Shown in pieces: positions 8,733 to 17,481 of a stretch of 64,000 bases of DNA. The notes below the pieces were generated by a model. It worked only from the letters and a program-made list of their open reading frames with translations. It was not told where the DNA came from and ran no database searches. Numbering within the stretch: the stretch's first letter is position 1; each line of letters starts with the position of its first letter. Both the position numbers and the translations under genes were made by a program. Where the stretch lies: positions 949,501-1,013,500 of the forward strand of contig NZ_VCBX02000001.1 in assembly GCF_005938745.2 (NCBI RefSeq), given 5' to 3'. The DNA comes from Rhodococcus sp. KBS0724 (GTDB lineage: Bacteria > Actinomycetota > Actinomycetes > Mycobacteriales > Mycobacteriaceae).

Positions 8733-9461
8733 TCAGCGGGAGCCGCCGAGTTGATCCGCTGCTTCTCGGAGAAGCTCGCCGTACTGCGTGAAGTGCTCCT
8801 CGGTCAGCCGCATCGCGGGCCCGCTGATCACGATTGCGGCGAGTGGCGATCCCGACGCATCCAGTATCGCTGCGGCGAGGCTGGTCGATCCTTGTTGGAC
8901 GGCTTCCGCGCTGGCAGCCCATCCGCGGCCGCGAATCTCCCGGTACTCCTCCTCCCCGAGAAGGAGATCGGGCTGACCCGAACTGTTCACGCGTTCTTCT
9001 TGCGACAGATACGCGTGGATGACCCGGCCCGCGGCACTTGCTTCGGGTACGTGTACCTGTCCGATCTTCAGACCGGTCCGAACCATGTGGGTACCTTCGA
9101 CAACCCCGAGAACGATCATGTGTTCGTCCTCGGTGACCGCGAGATGCACTGTCTCGCCGGTGGTATCCCGGAGCCTCGTCATGACGGGTTGTGCTCGGGC
9201 TGCCAGGGACGAGCCGTTGTAGACCTGTCCGGCAACGACAACGCAACGGGTGGAGAGCTCCCATCGTGGCGGCGCCTCGCCGACGGGGTGGATCCATTGC
9301 GCTTCATGGAGAGTCGCCAGGGTGCGTTGCATGGCGCTTTTGTCGACGTCGAGTAGGCGTGAGAGCGCGGTCAGGCCGATCGGCTGGTGGGCGGCAACGG
9401 CTTCGATGACGCGAAGTCCACGCGTGAGTCCGCTGATTGTCTTGACTGCGATCTGAATCAC
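8733..9461 (-). CDS. IclR-family transcriptional regulator
   Basis: A 242-residue regulator. The N-terminal winged helix (LTALSRLLDVDKSAMQRTLA) is followed by the IclR effector domain (ELSTRCVVVAGQVYNGSSLA, DTTGETVHLAV and the final GPAMRLTEEHF). IclR proteins bind small carboxylic or aromatic effectors and control adjacent catabolic operons. The reading frame is open to an ATG at 9509, but that start would put the repeated GATAC operator inside the gene. The GTG at 9461 gives a normal IclR N-terminus and is preferred, though its ribosome site is poor. It is divergent from the 9601-17895 operon and convergent with the transporter-cupin operon, so either or both are plausible targets. Confidence 0.85.
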   Translation of the reverse strand: MIQIAVKTISGLTRGLRVIEAVAAHQPIGLTALSRLLDVDKSAMQRTLATLHEAQWIHPVGEAPPRWELSTRCVVVAGQVYNGSSLAARAQPVMTRLRDTTGETVHLAVTEDEHMIVLGVVEGTHMVRTGLKIGQVHVPEASAAGRVIHAYLSQEERVNSSGQPDLLLGEEEYREIRGRGWAASAEAVQQGSTSLAAAILDASGSPLAAIVISGPAMRLTEEHFTQYGELLREAADQLGGSR

Positions 9462-9482
9462 CCCTAATGTAGAACACGAATT

Positions 9483-9525
9483 GATACATAGTATCACATA
9501 GCGATACATGCTGCGTTAGAGATAC
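9483..9525. promoter_or_regulatory. Repeated GATAC operator candidate between IclR gene and catabolic operon
   Basis: GATAC occurs at 9483, 9503 and 9521, i.e. at 20- and 18-base steps. The first copy forms a palindrome with GTATC at 9491-9495 (GATAC-ATA-GTATC). Spacing near two helical turns in the 140-base divergent gap is typical of a regulator operator; assignment to the adjacent IclR protein is inferred. Confidence 0.5.
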
Positions 9526-9600
9526 ACACTGCGCGATGGTCTTTCCGAAGTTCTCCCTTTCTTTCCTGCTGGCGGTCCAGTGCACTACCGAGAGGTTGCT

Positions 9601-10356
9601 GTGAAGAAGTTCAAACCCACTGTTGATCAATTGATCCCGAACCTGACGCCGGCGGAGGAGATAGTCCTGCTCGCGCGCGCCTTGTGGACCGAGGGGTATC
9701 AGGATCATCTTGCCGGGCACATCACGTACAACCTCGGCGACGGCACCATGCTGTGCAATCCCTGGTTGCTCACCTGGGAGGAGATCCTCCCCGCCGACAT
9801 CATTCGCATCGATATGGACGGCAATGTTCTAGACGGCGATTGGCCTGTCCCGCTGGGAATTCCCCTGCACCTCGCGCTTCACCGCGCTCGTCCCGATGTC
9901 GGCATCGCGCTGCACAATCATTCGGAGTTCGGAACGGTCTGGGCCGATCTGGGTGAGGTTCCACCTGCCTACGATCAGAGTTCGAGCCTCGGCGGCGGGG
10001 AGGTAGTGCTTGTCGACGAATACGACGGTGGCGTCGACAACATGGAGGCGGCCGAGGCGGCGATTCGGTCGATCGGGCCCGCTGATCGAGCGCTGCTCGC
10101 CGGGCATGGTGTCTTTGTCACGGGTGGCACTGCTGCCGCCGTCTACCTGCGGGCGGTCGCACTCGAACAACGTTGTAAGAATGCCTGGATGGTCCGAGTG
10201 GCCGGTGGACCGGAGAAGACAGCACTGCCCGACTGGTGGCTCGATCGAATGGCCGGTAGTGACGGAAACAGTTACCACGGCTTCTGGGAGGCTGCGGTGC
10301 GCGCTGCGTTGCGCTCGGATCCCGAACTGTTCGAGAGCCTGCAGGCCTCCCAATGA
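9601..10356 (+). CDS. Class II aldolase/adducin-family protein
   Basis: A 251-residue protein of the class II aldolase/adducin fold (fuculose-phosphate aldolase-like). Visible metal-site motifs are ALHNHSEFGTVW (His-x-His) and a later His in LLAGHGVFVTGG. An HLAGHITYN segment near residue 45 matches the family start. The GTG at 9601 is chosen because GAGAGG lies five bases upstream; a longer start at 9580 is possible. Relatives cleave or decarboxylate hydroxy acids, or act as epimerases. It is the first gene of the long + strand operon and could release or process a short oxygenated fragment. The substrate is unknown. Confidence 0.75.
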   Translation: MKKFKPTVDQLIPNLTPAEEIVLLARALWTEGYQDHLAGHITYNLGDGTMLCNPWLLTWEEILPADIIRIDMDGNVLDGDWPVPLGIPLHLALHRARPDVGIALHNHSEFGTVWADLGEVPPAYDQSSSLGGGEVVLVDEYDGGVDNMEAAEAAIRSIGPADRALLAGHGVFVTGGTAAAVYLRAVALEQRCKNAWMVRVAGGPEKTALPDWWLDRMAGSDGNSYHGFWEAAVRAALRSDPELFESLQASQ

Positions 10357-10401
10357 ACGACCAAGGCTTTCAAGCTATCAGCTGCTCCGGAACGGATACT
10401 C

Positions 10402-11580
10402 ATGGATTTTGAACTCGACGCAGATCAGCGAGCGTGGCGCGAGGAGATACGTGCGTTTCTTCGCGAAAATGTGACGCCGGAATTGCGTGCGGAAATGGCC
10501 GAACACGACCTGGAGTTCATAGGCGGGGAGCTCACTGCATTTCGGCGAAAGATCGGGGCAAAAGGATGGTTCGGGCTCAATTGGCCCACAGAGTTCGGTG
10601 GGCTTGGCCTCGGGGCGGTGTATCAGCATCTCCTGGTCAGTGAATTCGAGTACTGGGGCGTTCCGGGACCGGACTTGACGGTCACGTCGGTGGCACCGAT
10701 GATCATGCGCCACGGCACGCAGCAGAACCGGGAGGAGTTCCTGCCGCCGATCGCCCGCGGTGAACTGACCTGCGCCGTGGGCTATTCCGAACCCAATGCC
10801 GGAACCGACCTTGCGAGTTTGAAGACCAAGGCGGTACGCGAGGGCGACGAGTGGGTGATCAACGGTTCCAAGATCTGGAACAGTATGGCGCAGCGCGTCA
10901 CTCACGAATGGTTGTGTGTTCGCACCAACACCGAGGTACCCAAACACAAGGGAATCTCGGTGATCATCGTGCCGATCGACGCTCCCGGCGTCGTGATTCG
11001 CCCGATCACCGCGTGGTCCGGGTATCGAACCAATGAAACGTTCTTCGACAACGTCCGTGTCCCCGTGACCAACCTGATCGGTGAGGTCGACAAGGGATGG
11101 AAGTACATCACCGGCGCACTGGACCTCGAACGTGGTGCGCTCACGAATGCCGGCGACCTTCGTAGAGCTGTCGACGATCTTGTGATTCTTGCGCGCGAGA
11201 TCCGCGAAGACGGAACAAGGCCGCTCGACAACGCAGATGTACGACGAAAGCTTGCTCAGTTGGACGCGGATGTCGAACTCGCGCAACTCATGGGTTTCGA
11301 AGCGTCGTCGCTGCTCGAGAGCGGAACCATTCCGTCCGTGCTCGTCAGCGTCGAAAAGGTCTTCTCCAGTGAACTCAGACAACGGATTGCCGACGTCGGA
11401 ACGTCGATGCTCGGTCCGGCAGGTTTGATCGCGGGTACAGATTCACATGCAGTGATGGCGGGAAAGTTCGAGCGACTGTACCGCGCCGCGCCGTTGCTGC
11501 GATTCGGTGCCGGAGCCAACGAAGTTCTGCGAGATGTCATCGCACAGCGCGGGCACTCTTTGCCGAGTTACGGGCGCTGA
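10402..11580 (+). CDS. Acyl-CoA dehydrogenase (large-type subunit)
   Basis: A 392-residue FAD acyl-CoA dehydrogenase. Landmarks are GWFGLNWPTEFGGLGLGAVY at the N-terminal helical domain, the FAD-facing loop VGYSEPNAGTDLASLKTKA, INGSKIWNS in the beta domain, and the C-terminal GAGANEVLRDVIAQRG. It introduces a double bond alpha-beta to a CoA thioester. It sits directly before a second, different dehydrogenase gene. Paired adjacent genes of this sort commonly encode alpha2-beta2 enzymes in actinobacterial sterol side-chain and cyclic-acid pathways (as shown for ChsE1-ChsE2), so a heteromer is inferred. Confidence 0.85.
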   Translation: MDFELDADQRAWREEIRAFLRENVTPELRAEMAEHDLEFIGGELTAFRRKIGAKGWFGLNWPTEFGGLGLGAVYQHLLVSEFEYWGVPGPDLTVTSVAPMIMRHGTQQNREEFLPPIARGELTCAVGYSEPNAGTDLASLKTKAVREGDEWVINGSKIWNSMAQRVTHEWLCVRTNTEVPKHKGISVIIVPIDAPGVVIRPITAWSGYRTNETFFDNVRVPVTNLIGEVDKGWKYITGALDLERGALTNAGDLRRAVDDLVILAREIREDGTRPLDNADVRRKLAQLDADVELAQLMGFEASSLLESGTIPSVLVSVEKVFSSELRQRIADVGTSMLGPAGLIAGTDSHAVMAGKFERLYRAAPLLRFGAGANEVLRDVIAQRGHSLPSYGR

Positions 11581-11619
11581 CATGATTTCGACAATCCTTG
11601 ACGGCGTAGGAGTTCGCTG

Positions 11620-12759
11620 ATGAAACTTGTTGCTACCCAAGACCAACTCGATCTGCAGGCGATGTCGGCTGCCGTCCTGGCCAAACAATGTCCGATCAGT
11701 CTGGTGCGTGAACTGGCAGAACCGATGTCCGAGAGCCATCCGGACAAGCTGATGACGGCGCTGGCCGAGGTTGGTGTTCTGGGATTGGCGATCGACGAAG
11801 AATACGGCGGCGGTGGAGCGAGCCTGTACGAACTCGGTGTGTTCTTTCGAGAGGCCGGACGGGTACTGTGCCCCTCGATCGTCTACAGCACAGTGCAATT
11901 CGGTATCGCTGTCGGGCGACTGGCCACGCCGGCGCAACGCAGCAGGTATCTGCCCGCATTGGCCGAAGGTCGACTCCGGGCCGGCGTTGCCGCCTGGAAT
12001 CCCGGTGACGCCGGTGATATCCGACCGACGGTGACGGCAACCCCAGTTCAGGGTGGGTGGTTGCTCAACGGAACCCTGTCATTTGTCGTGAACGCTTCGG
12101 CGTCCGATGTGGTCCTCGTGACTGCTCGCACCGCGGTGTTCGCTGAACCGGAACGATTGATCTGCGCCTTCGTCGAGCCGACAGCCACCGGGTGGAATGC
12201 CGTCGCGTTGTCGAACATGTCCGGAGAGAGACTCTCTCGGGTCGACCTTGTCGACATCTTCGTCTCGGACGAGTCGGTATCGCTCGGGGTGAGCGGGAAC
12301 GGGTTGGGCGTCGACGATCTTCGATGGGTCGCCAATGCGGCAGTGGCGCTCCAGTGTATGGAGATGGCCGGTGGTGGCGCCGCAGTTCTGGATCGCACCG
12401 TCGACTACATTGCCCAGCGCGAGCAATTCGGTCGATCGATCGGCAGTTTCCAAGCCGCGCAACACATTGTCGCCGATATGCACATCGCACTCGAAGGTGC
12501 CCGCTTGGCTGCCGCACAAGCGGTGTGGTGGGTGGCTCGCGGCGAATCCGCCACTCGTGCGGTCGCGATTGCAAAAATGCAGTGCAACGAAGCTTACAAG
12601 CGCGCGACGCTCGACGCACATCAATTGCACGGTGGCATGGGATACGTCCTCGAAACCGATCTGCATCTGTGGTCGGAGCGGGCAAAGGTCACCGAAATCC
12701 GCTACGGCACAGCAGATGTTGCTGCGGGCTGGCTGCAGAAGGAGCTGAATCTTGCCTAG
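11620..12759 (+). CDS. Acyl-CoA dehydrogenase (second subunit)
   Basis: A 379-residue acyl-CoA dehydrogenase, more divergent than its neighbour. TAGGAG precedes ATG 11620. The C-terminal helical domain is recognisable (QREQFGRSIGSFQAAQHIVA, ATLDAHQLHGGMGYVLETD). The position equivalent to the classical I-Y-E-G-T motif reads EIRYGT, so the catalytic Glu usual at that site is not seen. Residues may be shared across a heteromer interface with the 10402 gene product. Its end overlaps the TTG start of the CoA-transferase gene by eight bases. Confidence 0.82.
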   Translation: MKLVATQDQLDLQAMSAAVLAKQCPISLVRELAEPMSESHPDKLMTALAEVGVLGLAIDEEYGGGGASLYELGVFFREAGRVLCPSIVYSTVQFGIAVGRLATPAQRSRYLPALAEGRLRAGVAAWNPGDAGDIRPTVTATPVQGGWLLNGTLSFVVNASASDVVLVTARTAVFAEPERLICAFVEPTATGWNAVALSNMSGERLSRVDLVDIFVSDESVSLGVSGNGLGVDDLRWVANAAVALQCMEMAGGGAAVLDRTVDYIAQREQFGRSIGSFQAAQHIVADMHIALEGARLAAAQAVWWVARGESATRAVAIAKMQCNEAYKRATLDAHQLHGGMGYVLETDLHLWSERAKVTEIRYGTADVAAGWLQKELNLA

Positions 12760-13981
12760 CGAGGCGAAGCCGGAACCGCGGCAGGCACTTCAGGATCTCC
12801 GGATCGTGGATTTGTCGAGATGGGTGGCAGGCGAATACGCAACGAAGATGTTCGCAGATTTTGGTGCGGACGTTGTCAAGGTCGAAAAGCCGGAGACCGG
12901 CAGTCTGACGCGGTCATGGGGGCCGTTTCCCGACGATGTTCCGAACGTCGAGCGTAGTGCTCTGTTCCTGCATCTGAACACCAACAAGAAATCGCTTGTC
13001 CTCGACCTGAGCTCGGATTCCGGGCGTGAGGCTCTCCTGAACCTCGTGGACACGGCGGACGCGGTGGTGGAGTCTTTCCGGCCCGGGCAGCTGGAGAAAT
13101 TGGGCCTGGGGCCGGACGTGCTCCAGGCGCGCAACCCCTCGCTGGTGATCACGCGAATCAGTGCGTTCGGCCAGACCGGACCGTACCGGGATCGTGAAGC
13201 GAGCGGCCTGGTCCTGCAGGCTGCCGGTGGTCCGATGAATGCAACCGGCGCGGCTGATCGCGCGCCGTTGCGCAAACCGGGACTGCTCGAGCACTACACG
13301 ATCGGCCGTACGGCCGGCGAAGCAACGATGGCCGGAATTTTCAGCGCGAAGCGCACGGGAAAAGGTTCGGTGATCGACGTGTCCGGGCAGGAGGTTCTGC
13401 TTTCCGGCGCCGATCGGCGAGCGTCGTATCTGGTCTCGGCAGCGTATTCCGGCATGAATGCTCCACGCGGAGTTCGAAGCCCGCATCGGCACGGCGTGAC
13501 GTTCACCGGGCCGTTCCGGGCGAAGGACGGATTCGTGATGCTGTACGTGACCAATCAAGCGTTCTGGAATCGATTGGTCGACATCGTCGGTGAGCACGAC
13601 AGCGAATTCCATGCGCGGTATCACGGGCGCGAGACGATCATGGGAACCGACCGTGACGAGTTCATGGGCTATGTCACCAAGTGGTTCGCGCAGCGACCGA
13701 AAGTCGCGATCATGGAACAGTGCGAGGCGGCCCGTATTCCCGTCACGGCGTATCTCGACGTCTCGGAATTGTTGAGTCACGATCACTTTCGTAGCCGAGG
13801 CGCGTTTGTCCGTGGTTCGCACCCGGTCGCGGGAACATTGGAGTACACCGGTGCCCCGTGGCGGATGGCCAACGGGTACCGGTTACGTCATACCGCACCG
13901 ACTCTCGACCAGCACGGTCCACAGATCCGTGAGTCGCTGGCACAGACAGAGTCGCTGGCACAGACAGGGGAGCGATCGTGA
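12752..13981 (+). CDS. CaiB/BaiF family III CoA-transferase, lacking the usual catalytic Asp
   Basis: A 409-residue family III CoA-transferase. TTG at 12752 is used as start: AAGGAG lies seven bases upstream and it overlaps the dehydrogenase stop. The family N-terminus (LQDLRIVDLSRWVAGEYATK, DFGADVVKVEKPETG) and FGQTGPYRDREASGLVLQA are clear. The catalytic Asp of family III enzymes normally lies just before the helix that reads IGRTAGEATMAGIFSAKRTG here; this protein has Glu180-His181 (PGLLEHYTIG). It may be a non-acylated subunit of a heteromer with the next gene product, as in the two-subunit BbsEF-type transferases. An 18-base tandem duplication near the 3' end gives a repeated ESLAQT at the C-terminus. 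Confidence 0.82.
   Translation: MPSEAKPEPRQALQDLRIVDLSRWVAGEYATKMFADFGADVVKVEKPETGSLTRSWGPFPDDVPNVERSALFLHLNTNKKSLVLDLSSDSGREALLNLVDTADAVVESFRPGQLEKLGLGPDVLQARNPSLVITRISAFGQTGPYRDREASGLVLQAAGGPMNATGAADRAPLRKPGLLEHYTIGRTAGEATMAGIFSAKRTGKGSVIDVSGQEVLLSGADRRASYLVSAAYSGMNAPRGVRSPHRHGVTFTGPFRAKDGFVMLYVTNQAFWNRLVDIVGEHDSEFHARYHGRETIMGTDRDEFMGYVTKWFAQRPKVAIMEQCEAARIPVTAYLDVSELLSHDHFRSRGAFVRGSHPVAGTLEYTGAPWRMANGYRLRHTAPTLDQHGPQIRESLAQTESLAQTGERS
13931..13966 (+). repeat. 18-base tandem duplication inside the first CoA-transferase gene
   Basis: GAGTCGCTGGCACAGACA occurs twice head-to-tail (13931-13948 and 13949-13966), in frame, adding ESLAQT a second time eleven residues before the stop. The copies are identical, so the duplication is recent or slippage-prone. 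Confidence 0.95.
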
Positions 13982-15249
13982 GTTATCCGCTCGAAGGAAT
14001 TCGTGTTGTCGACTTGACGGTTGTCTGGTCCGGACCCGGTGGGACAGCGATGCTGGGGGACTTGGGTGCCGAAGTGATTCGGGTGGAAGGGAACAACCGC
14101 GTCAGCCGGCAAGTATCGGCAAAGACCACGAAGGAATCGATCGCGCAGACCGGCTATCACGGCGGGACCTATCCGGAGAAGGATCCCGGCGAGCGGCCGT
14201 ACGACCGCACAGCTCTGTTCAATTGGCATTCCCGGAACAAACTTTCGGCGTGCATGAATCTCGATACCGAAGCGGGACACGCAGCGGTGATCGAACTGAT
14301 CAAGGTCAGTGATGTTCTGGTGGAGAACAATTCCAACGGCACTCTGGAAAAGTTGGGTCTCGGACATGAGCGTTTGCTCGAACTCAACCCTCGTTTGATC
14401 GTCGCTCGTATGCCTCCCCTCGGGATGACCGGACCGATGAGTGACTATCTCGGTTACGGGCCCAATTTCAATTCGCTCGTGGGGATCGCCGCAATGGACG
14501 GATACGAGGGTGAGGAAGCCGACTCGGCCGGCGAGAATTACCACATGGATGAGGCAGCGCCGGCGGGATTGGCCTTTGCTGTGATGGCCGCGTTATGGGA
14601 CCGCGAGCACACCGGCGCCGGGGGACTTGTGGAGTTTGCGCAGGCGGAGAACGTCATGGCGGAGATCGGGGAATTTGTACTCGACGCTCAGGTAAACGGC
14701 AGAGTTCCGGAGATCCTCGGCAACTCCGATCCTCATGTGCTGCAGGATGTTTTCCTCAGTGCCGATGAGGACCGTTGGGTCGCAATATCTGTACGCAGCG
14801 ATCGCGAGTGGACGGCATTGGCCGCAGTGATCGGCGGGGACGAACTTGCCGAACTTGGCGCCGATGCGGTCGCAAGACGGACCAACTCCGCGTCGATCAG
14901 GGATCGAATCGCGAATTGGGCACGGTCCAGGTCGGCCGCCGAGATCGTTTCGGTGTTGCAGGATTGCGCCGTTCCCGCGGGTGAGGTGATGAGAGAAACC
15001 GGATTGCTCGAGGACGACCACCTACGCGAGCGTGGCTGGTTCCAGGAGCGAACACACCCGTCCGTGGGAACCTATCGATATCCCGGACATCCCTGGCGGG
15101 TGGAGGGATTCGATCTGGCATTCGGGCGAGTGCTCCCGGGGTTCGGTGAGGACAACGAGTACGTCTACAAGAAGATTCTCGGCTATTCCGATGAGAAGTA
15201 CGCAGAACTCGAGAATTCCGGACTGGTCACAGACCATCAAATAGCATGA
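13978..15249 (+). CDS. CaiB/BaiF family III CoA-transferase (Asp-containing partner)
   Basis: A 423-residue family III CoA-transferase starting at a GTG that overlaps the preceding stop (GTGA), with GGGGAG five bases upstream. It shows LEGIRVVDLTVVWSGPGGT, DLGAEVIRVEGNN, PPLGMTGPMSDYLGYGPNFN and, at the expected active-site position, NYHMDEAAPAGLAFAVMAAL with Asp191. It could therefore carry the acyl-aspartyl intermediate. Paired with the previous gene it probably transfers CoA to a free acid entering the pathway. No substrate-specific feature was recognised. Confidence 0.84.
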   Translation: MSYPLEGIRVVDLTVVWSGPGGTAMLGDLGAEVIRVEGNNRVSRQVSAKTTKESIAQTGYHGGTYPEKDPGERPYDRTALFNWHSRNKLSACMNLDTEAGHAAVIELIKVSDVLVENNSNGTLEKLGLGHERLLELNPRLIVARMPPLGMTGPMSDYLGYGPNFNSLVGIAAMDGYEGEEADSAGENYHMDEAAPAGLAFAVMAALWDREHTGAGGLVEFAQAENVMAEIGEFVLDAQVNGRVPEILGNSDPHVLQDVFLSADEDRWVAISVRSDREWTALAAVIGGDELAELGADAVARRTNSASIRDRIANWARSRSAAEIVSVLQDCAVPAGEVMRETGLLEDDHLRERGWFQERTHPSVGTYRYPGHPWRVEGFDLAFGRVLPGFGEDNEYVYKKILGYSDEKYAELENSGLVTDHQIA

Positions 15250-15261
15250 GAGAGAAAGAAT

Positions 15262-15786
15262 ATGACTGAAAACGTAGCCGTGGTTCCGGATTCGGAATCT
15301 CTGATCCCCTCCGCTGTTGCCGATCGGGTCGGGGAAGTGGTCTCGAGGGCGACAGGAGCTGTCGTTGCGCGAGATTGGCAACGGTGGGCGGTGTCTGTCG
15401 GCGAGACCAACCCGCTGTACTTCGATAGTGCCTATGCCCGTGAGCACGGCTATCGCGATGTTGTTGCCCCACCGCTGTATTTGCAGTACGCGATTCTCGG
15501 GGTGACGCCGATACCGGAACTGCGGGTAGACGGGTCATCCGGGGCTGCCTCCGGGAATCTGGTTTTCCCCTTGTGTCCCAAGCGGATGGCCGGCGGCGAG
15601 AACACCACTTTCCTTCGGTCAGCCTACGACGGCGACGTGATCACCAGTGTGCGCGTCGTGGATTCGGTGGTCGAGAAGCGCGGTCGGTCCGGCCGGTTCG
15701 TGCTGGTGACGTGGAAAACCACGTACACCAATCAGAATGACGAGGTTGTGGCCGAAGCGACGACCTCGATGATCGCCCGTCCGTAG
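15262..15786 (+). CDS. MaoC/FAS1-like hot-dog dehydratase, N-type
   Basis: A 174-residue single hot-dog protein of the FAS1-like/MaoC N-type. The segment SVGETNPLYFDSAYAREHGY followed by APPLYLQYAI matches the family's core helix, and the final strand ends NQNDEVVAEATTSMIARP. GAGAGAAAG precedes the ATG. Proteins of this type usually need a second hot-dog chain to make an active enoyl-CoA hydratase, and that partner is encoded 26 bases downstream. Confidence 0.8.
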   Translation: MTENVAVVPDSESLIPSAVADRVGEVVSRATGAVVARDWQRWAVSVGETNPLYFDSAYAREHGYRDVVAPPLYLQYAILGVTPIPELRVDGSSGAASGNLVFPLCPKRMAGGENTTFLRSAYDGDVITSVRVVDSVVEKRGRSGRFVLVTWKTTYTNQNDEVVAEATTSMIARP

Positions 15787-15812
15787 CTCGCCCTGCCGTA
15801 TCCCGCAGAAAG

Positions 15813-16277
15813 ATGAAAGTTATGTCACCGCAAGTGTATTTCGACGACATCGAGACCGGCGACACGATTCCGGTGTTGGCTGTCAGTGTCACTCAACTGC
15901 AGATGTTCCTCTTCAGTGCAGCGACGTACAACGGGCACCGCATCCACTACGACCGGAGTTGGGCCGTCGACGTCGAGGGCTATCAGGACGTCGTAGTGCA
16001 GGGGCCGCTCCAGGCGGCGCTTCTGGCGCGCGTTGTCACCGACTGGATCGGTGGCGCTGGATCATTGGTGAACTTCTCGGCCTCGAACCGCGCCGTAGCC
16101 TTTCCCGGCGAGCCGTTGGAATTCACGGGAACAGTGACCGGCAAGCGCGACGAGAACGGCAGAGCGTTGGTCGATCTGGACCTTGCGGGAGTGCGTGGCG
16201 GTGAGGTGCTGATGCCGGGAACTGCGACAGTACTGCTGCCGCGTCGGGGCACTGCCACCTCGGCCGGAGTGTCCTGA
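15813..16277 (+). CDS. MaoC-like hot-dog enoyl-CoA hydratase, C-type
   Basis: A 154-residue hot-dog protein (or 151 if the ATG at 15822 is used). The hydratase-2-type signature appears as SAATYNGHRIHYDRSWA, with the His that polarises water in this family, and QGPLQAALLARVV follows. It likely forms a heteromer with the 15262 product, analogous to ChsH1-ChsH2, and hydrates the enoyl-CoA made by the dehydrogenase pair. Its stop overlaps the next ATG (TGATG). Confidence 0.8.
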   Translation: MKVMSPQVYFDDIETGDTIPVLAVSVTQLQMFLFSAATYNGHRIHYDRSWAVDVEGYQDVVVQGPLQAALLARVVTDWIGGAGSLVNFSASNRAVAFPGEPLEFTGTVTGKRDENGRALVDLDLAGVRGGEVLMPGTATVLLPRRGTATSAGVS

Positions 16278-17479
16278 TGGCGGGACTGCGCGGCGAGGCT
16301 GCCATCGTCGGATTCTGTGAACTGCCGGCCCAGCGTAAGCAGACCCGACCGGAGTTGTTCACCATCGAGCAGTGGGCAATGCTCTCGAAGCTGGCAATTG
16401 AGGACGCGGGGCTGGAGGCGTCACAGATCAATGGTCTTGTCACGCATGGTATTGCGGAATCCGATATGTTTGCTCCGGCCACACTGTCCGAATATCTCGG
16501 GATTCCCCTGAACTTCGGTGAGCGAGTCGACCTCGGCGGTGCAACGGCAGCGGGGATGGTGTGGCGAGCTGCCGCAGCCGTCGAACTCGGTATCTGCGAC
16601 GCGGTGTTGGTTATTGTTCCTGGGTCGTACATGACACCGAAATCTCGGATTCAGCCCGCGGCGGATCCGGGGTATCTCGGTGCCTCGAGTGGCAAGTTCG
16701 GTTCTCCTCAAGCCGAATTCGAGATTCCGTTCGGTAATCTCGGGCAGAACGCGCCGTATGCTCAGATTGCTCGGCGGTACGCGGCGGAATTCGGGTACGA
16801 CGAGCGCGCCACTGCAAAGATCGCGGTGGACCAGCGAACCAACGCCTGTAGTACTCCGGGAGCGGTGTTCCACGGAAAGCCGATCACCATCGACGATGTC
16901 CTGGCGAGTCCGATGATCGCCGATCCCATTCGGATGCTCGAGGTCGTGATGCGGGTTCAGGGTGGCGCGGGCATTGTCGTGGCGAACGCTGATATCGCCC
17001 GTCGCGGCCGTAACCGTCCGGTCTGGGTCAAGGGGTTTGGCGAGCACCTGTCGTTCAAGACGCCGACCTATGCAGACGACATGGTGCGCACGCCGATCGC
17101 GAAGGCTGCGGACACGGCATTCGACATGGCTGGAATCTCGCGATCAGCGGTGGATGTGGCTTCGATTTACGACTGCTACACGATCACGGTGGTAATGAGC
17201 CTCGAAGATGCAGGCTTCTGCGAGAAGGGGAAAGGCATGGAGTTCGTGTCGTCGAGAGACCTGACCTTCCGCGGCGACTTCCCGGTGAATACCGCGGGCG
17301 GCCAATTGTCCTACGGGCAAGCGGGAATGGCGGGCGGAATGCATCACGTGTGTGACGGTGTGCGTCAGGTGATGGGCCGATCCGGAGCGGCGCAGGTCGA
17401 GGACTGCAATACCGCGTTCGTGACGGGGAACGGCGGCATCATGAGTGAGCAAGTTGCACTGATACTCCAGGGAGACTAG
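16277..17479 (+). CDS. Thiolase-fold lipid-transfer-protein-like enzyme, probable retro-aldolase
   Basis: A 400-residue thiolase-superfamily protein. All three classical thiolase active-site elements are replaced. The position of the nucleophilic Cys reads DLGGATAAGM, the G-H-P box reads GGQLSYGQAGMAGGMHH, and the C-terminal C-x-G box reads VTGNGGIMS. Tyr residues stand at Tyr298/Tyr301 (IYDCYT) and Tyr346 (QLSYGQ). In the Ltp2-DUF35 steroid retro-aldolase, Tyr rather than Cys residues are the proposed catalysts. Together with the DUF35 gene two bases downstream, this suggests carbon-carbon cleavage of a beta-hydroxyacyl-CoA by retro-aldol chemistry rather than thiolysis. Its exact product is inferred only. 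Confidence 0.75.
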   Translation: MAGLRGEAAIVGFCELPAQRKQTRPELFTIEQWAMLSKLAIEDAGLEASQINGLVTHGIAESDMFAPATLSEYLGIPLNFGERVDLGGATAAGMVWRAAAAVELGICDAVLVIVPGSYMTPKSRIQPAADPGYLGASSGKFGSPQAEFEIPFGNLGQNAPYAQIARRYAAEFGYDERATAKIAVDQRTNACSTPGAVFHGKPITIDDVLASPMIADPIRMLEVVMRVQGGAGIVVANADIARRGRNRPVWVKGFGEHLSFKTPTYADDMVRTPIAKAADTAFDMAGISRSAVDVASIYDCYTITVVMSLEDAGFCEKGKGMEFVSSRDLTFRGDFPVNTAGGQLSYGQAGMAGGMHHVCDGVRQVMGRSGAAQVEDCNTAFVTGNGGIMSEQVALILQGD

Positions 17480-17481
17480 GC

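Noticed and set aside
9468..9481. TAGAACACGAATTG upstream of the IclR gene as a KstR box
   Set aside because: Only the left half matches; the GTT half-site is absent, and the flanking genes are not sterol genes.
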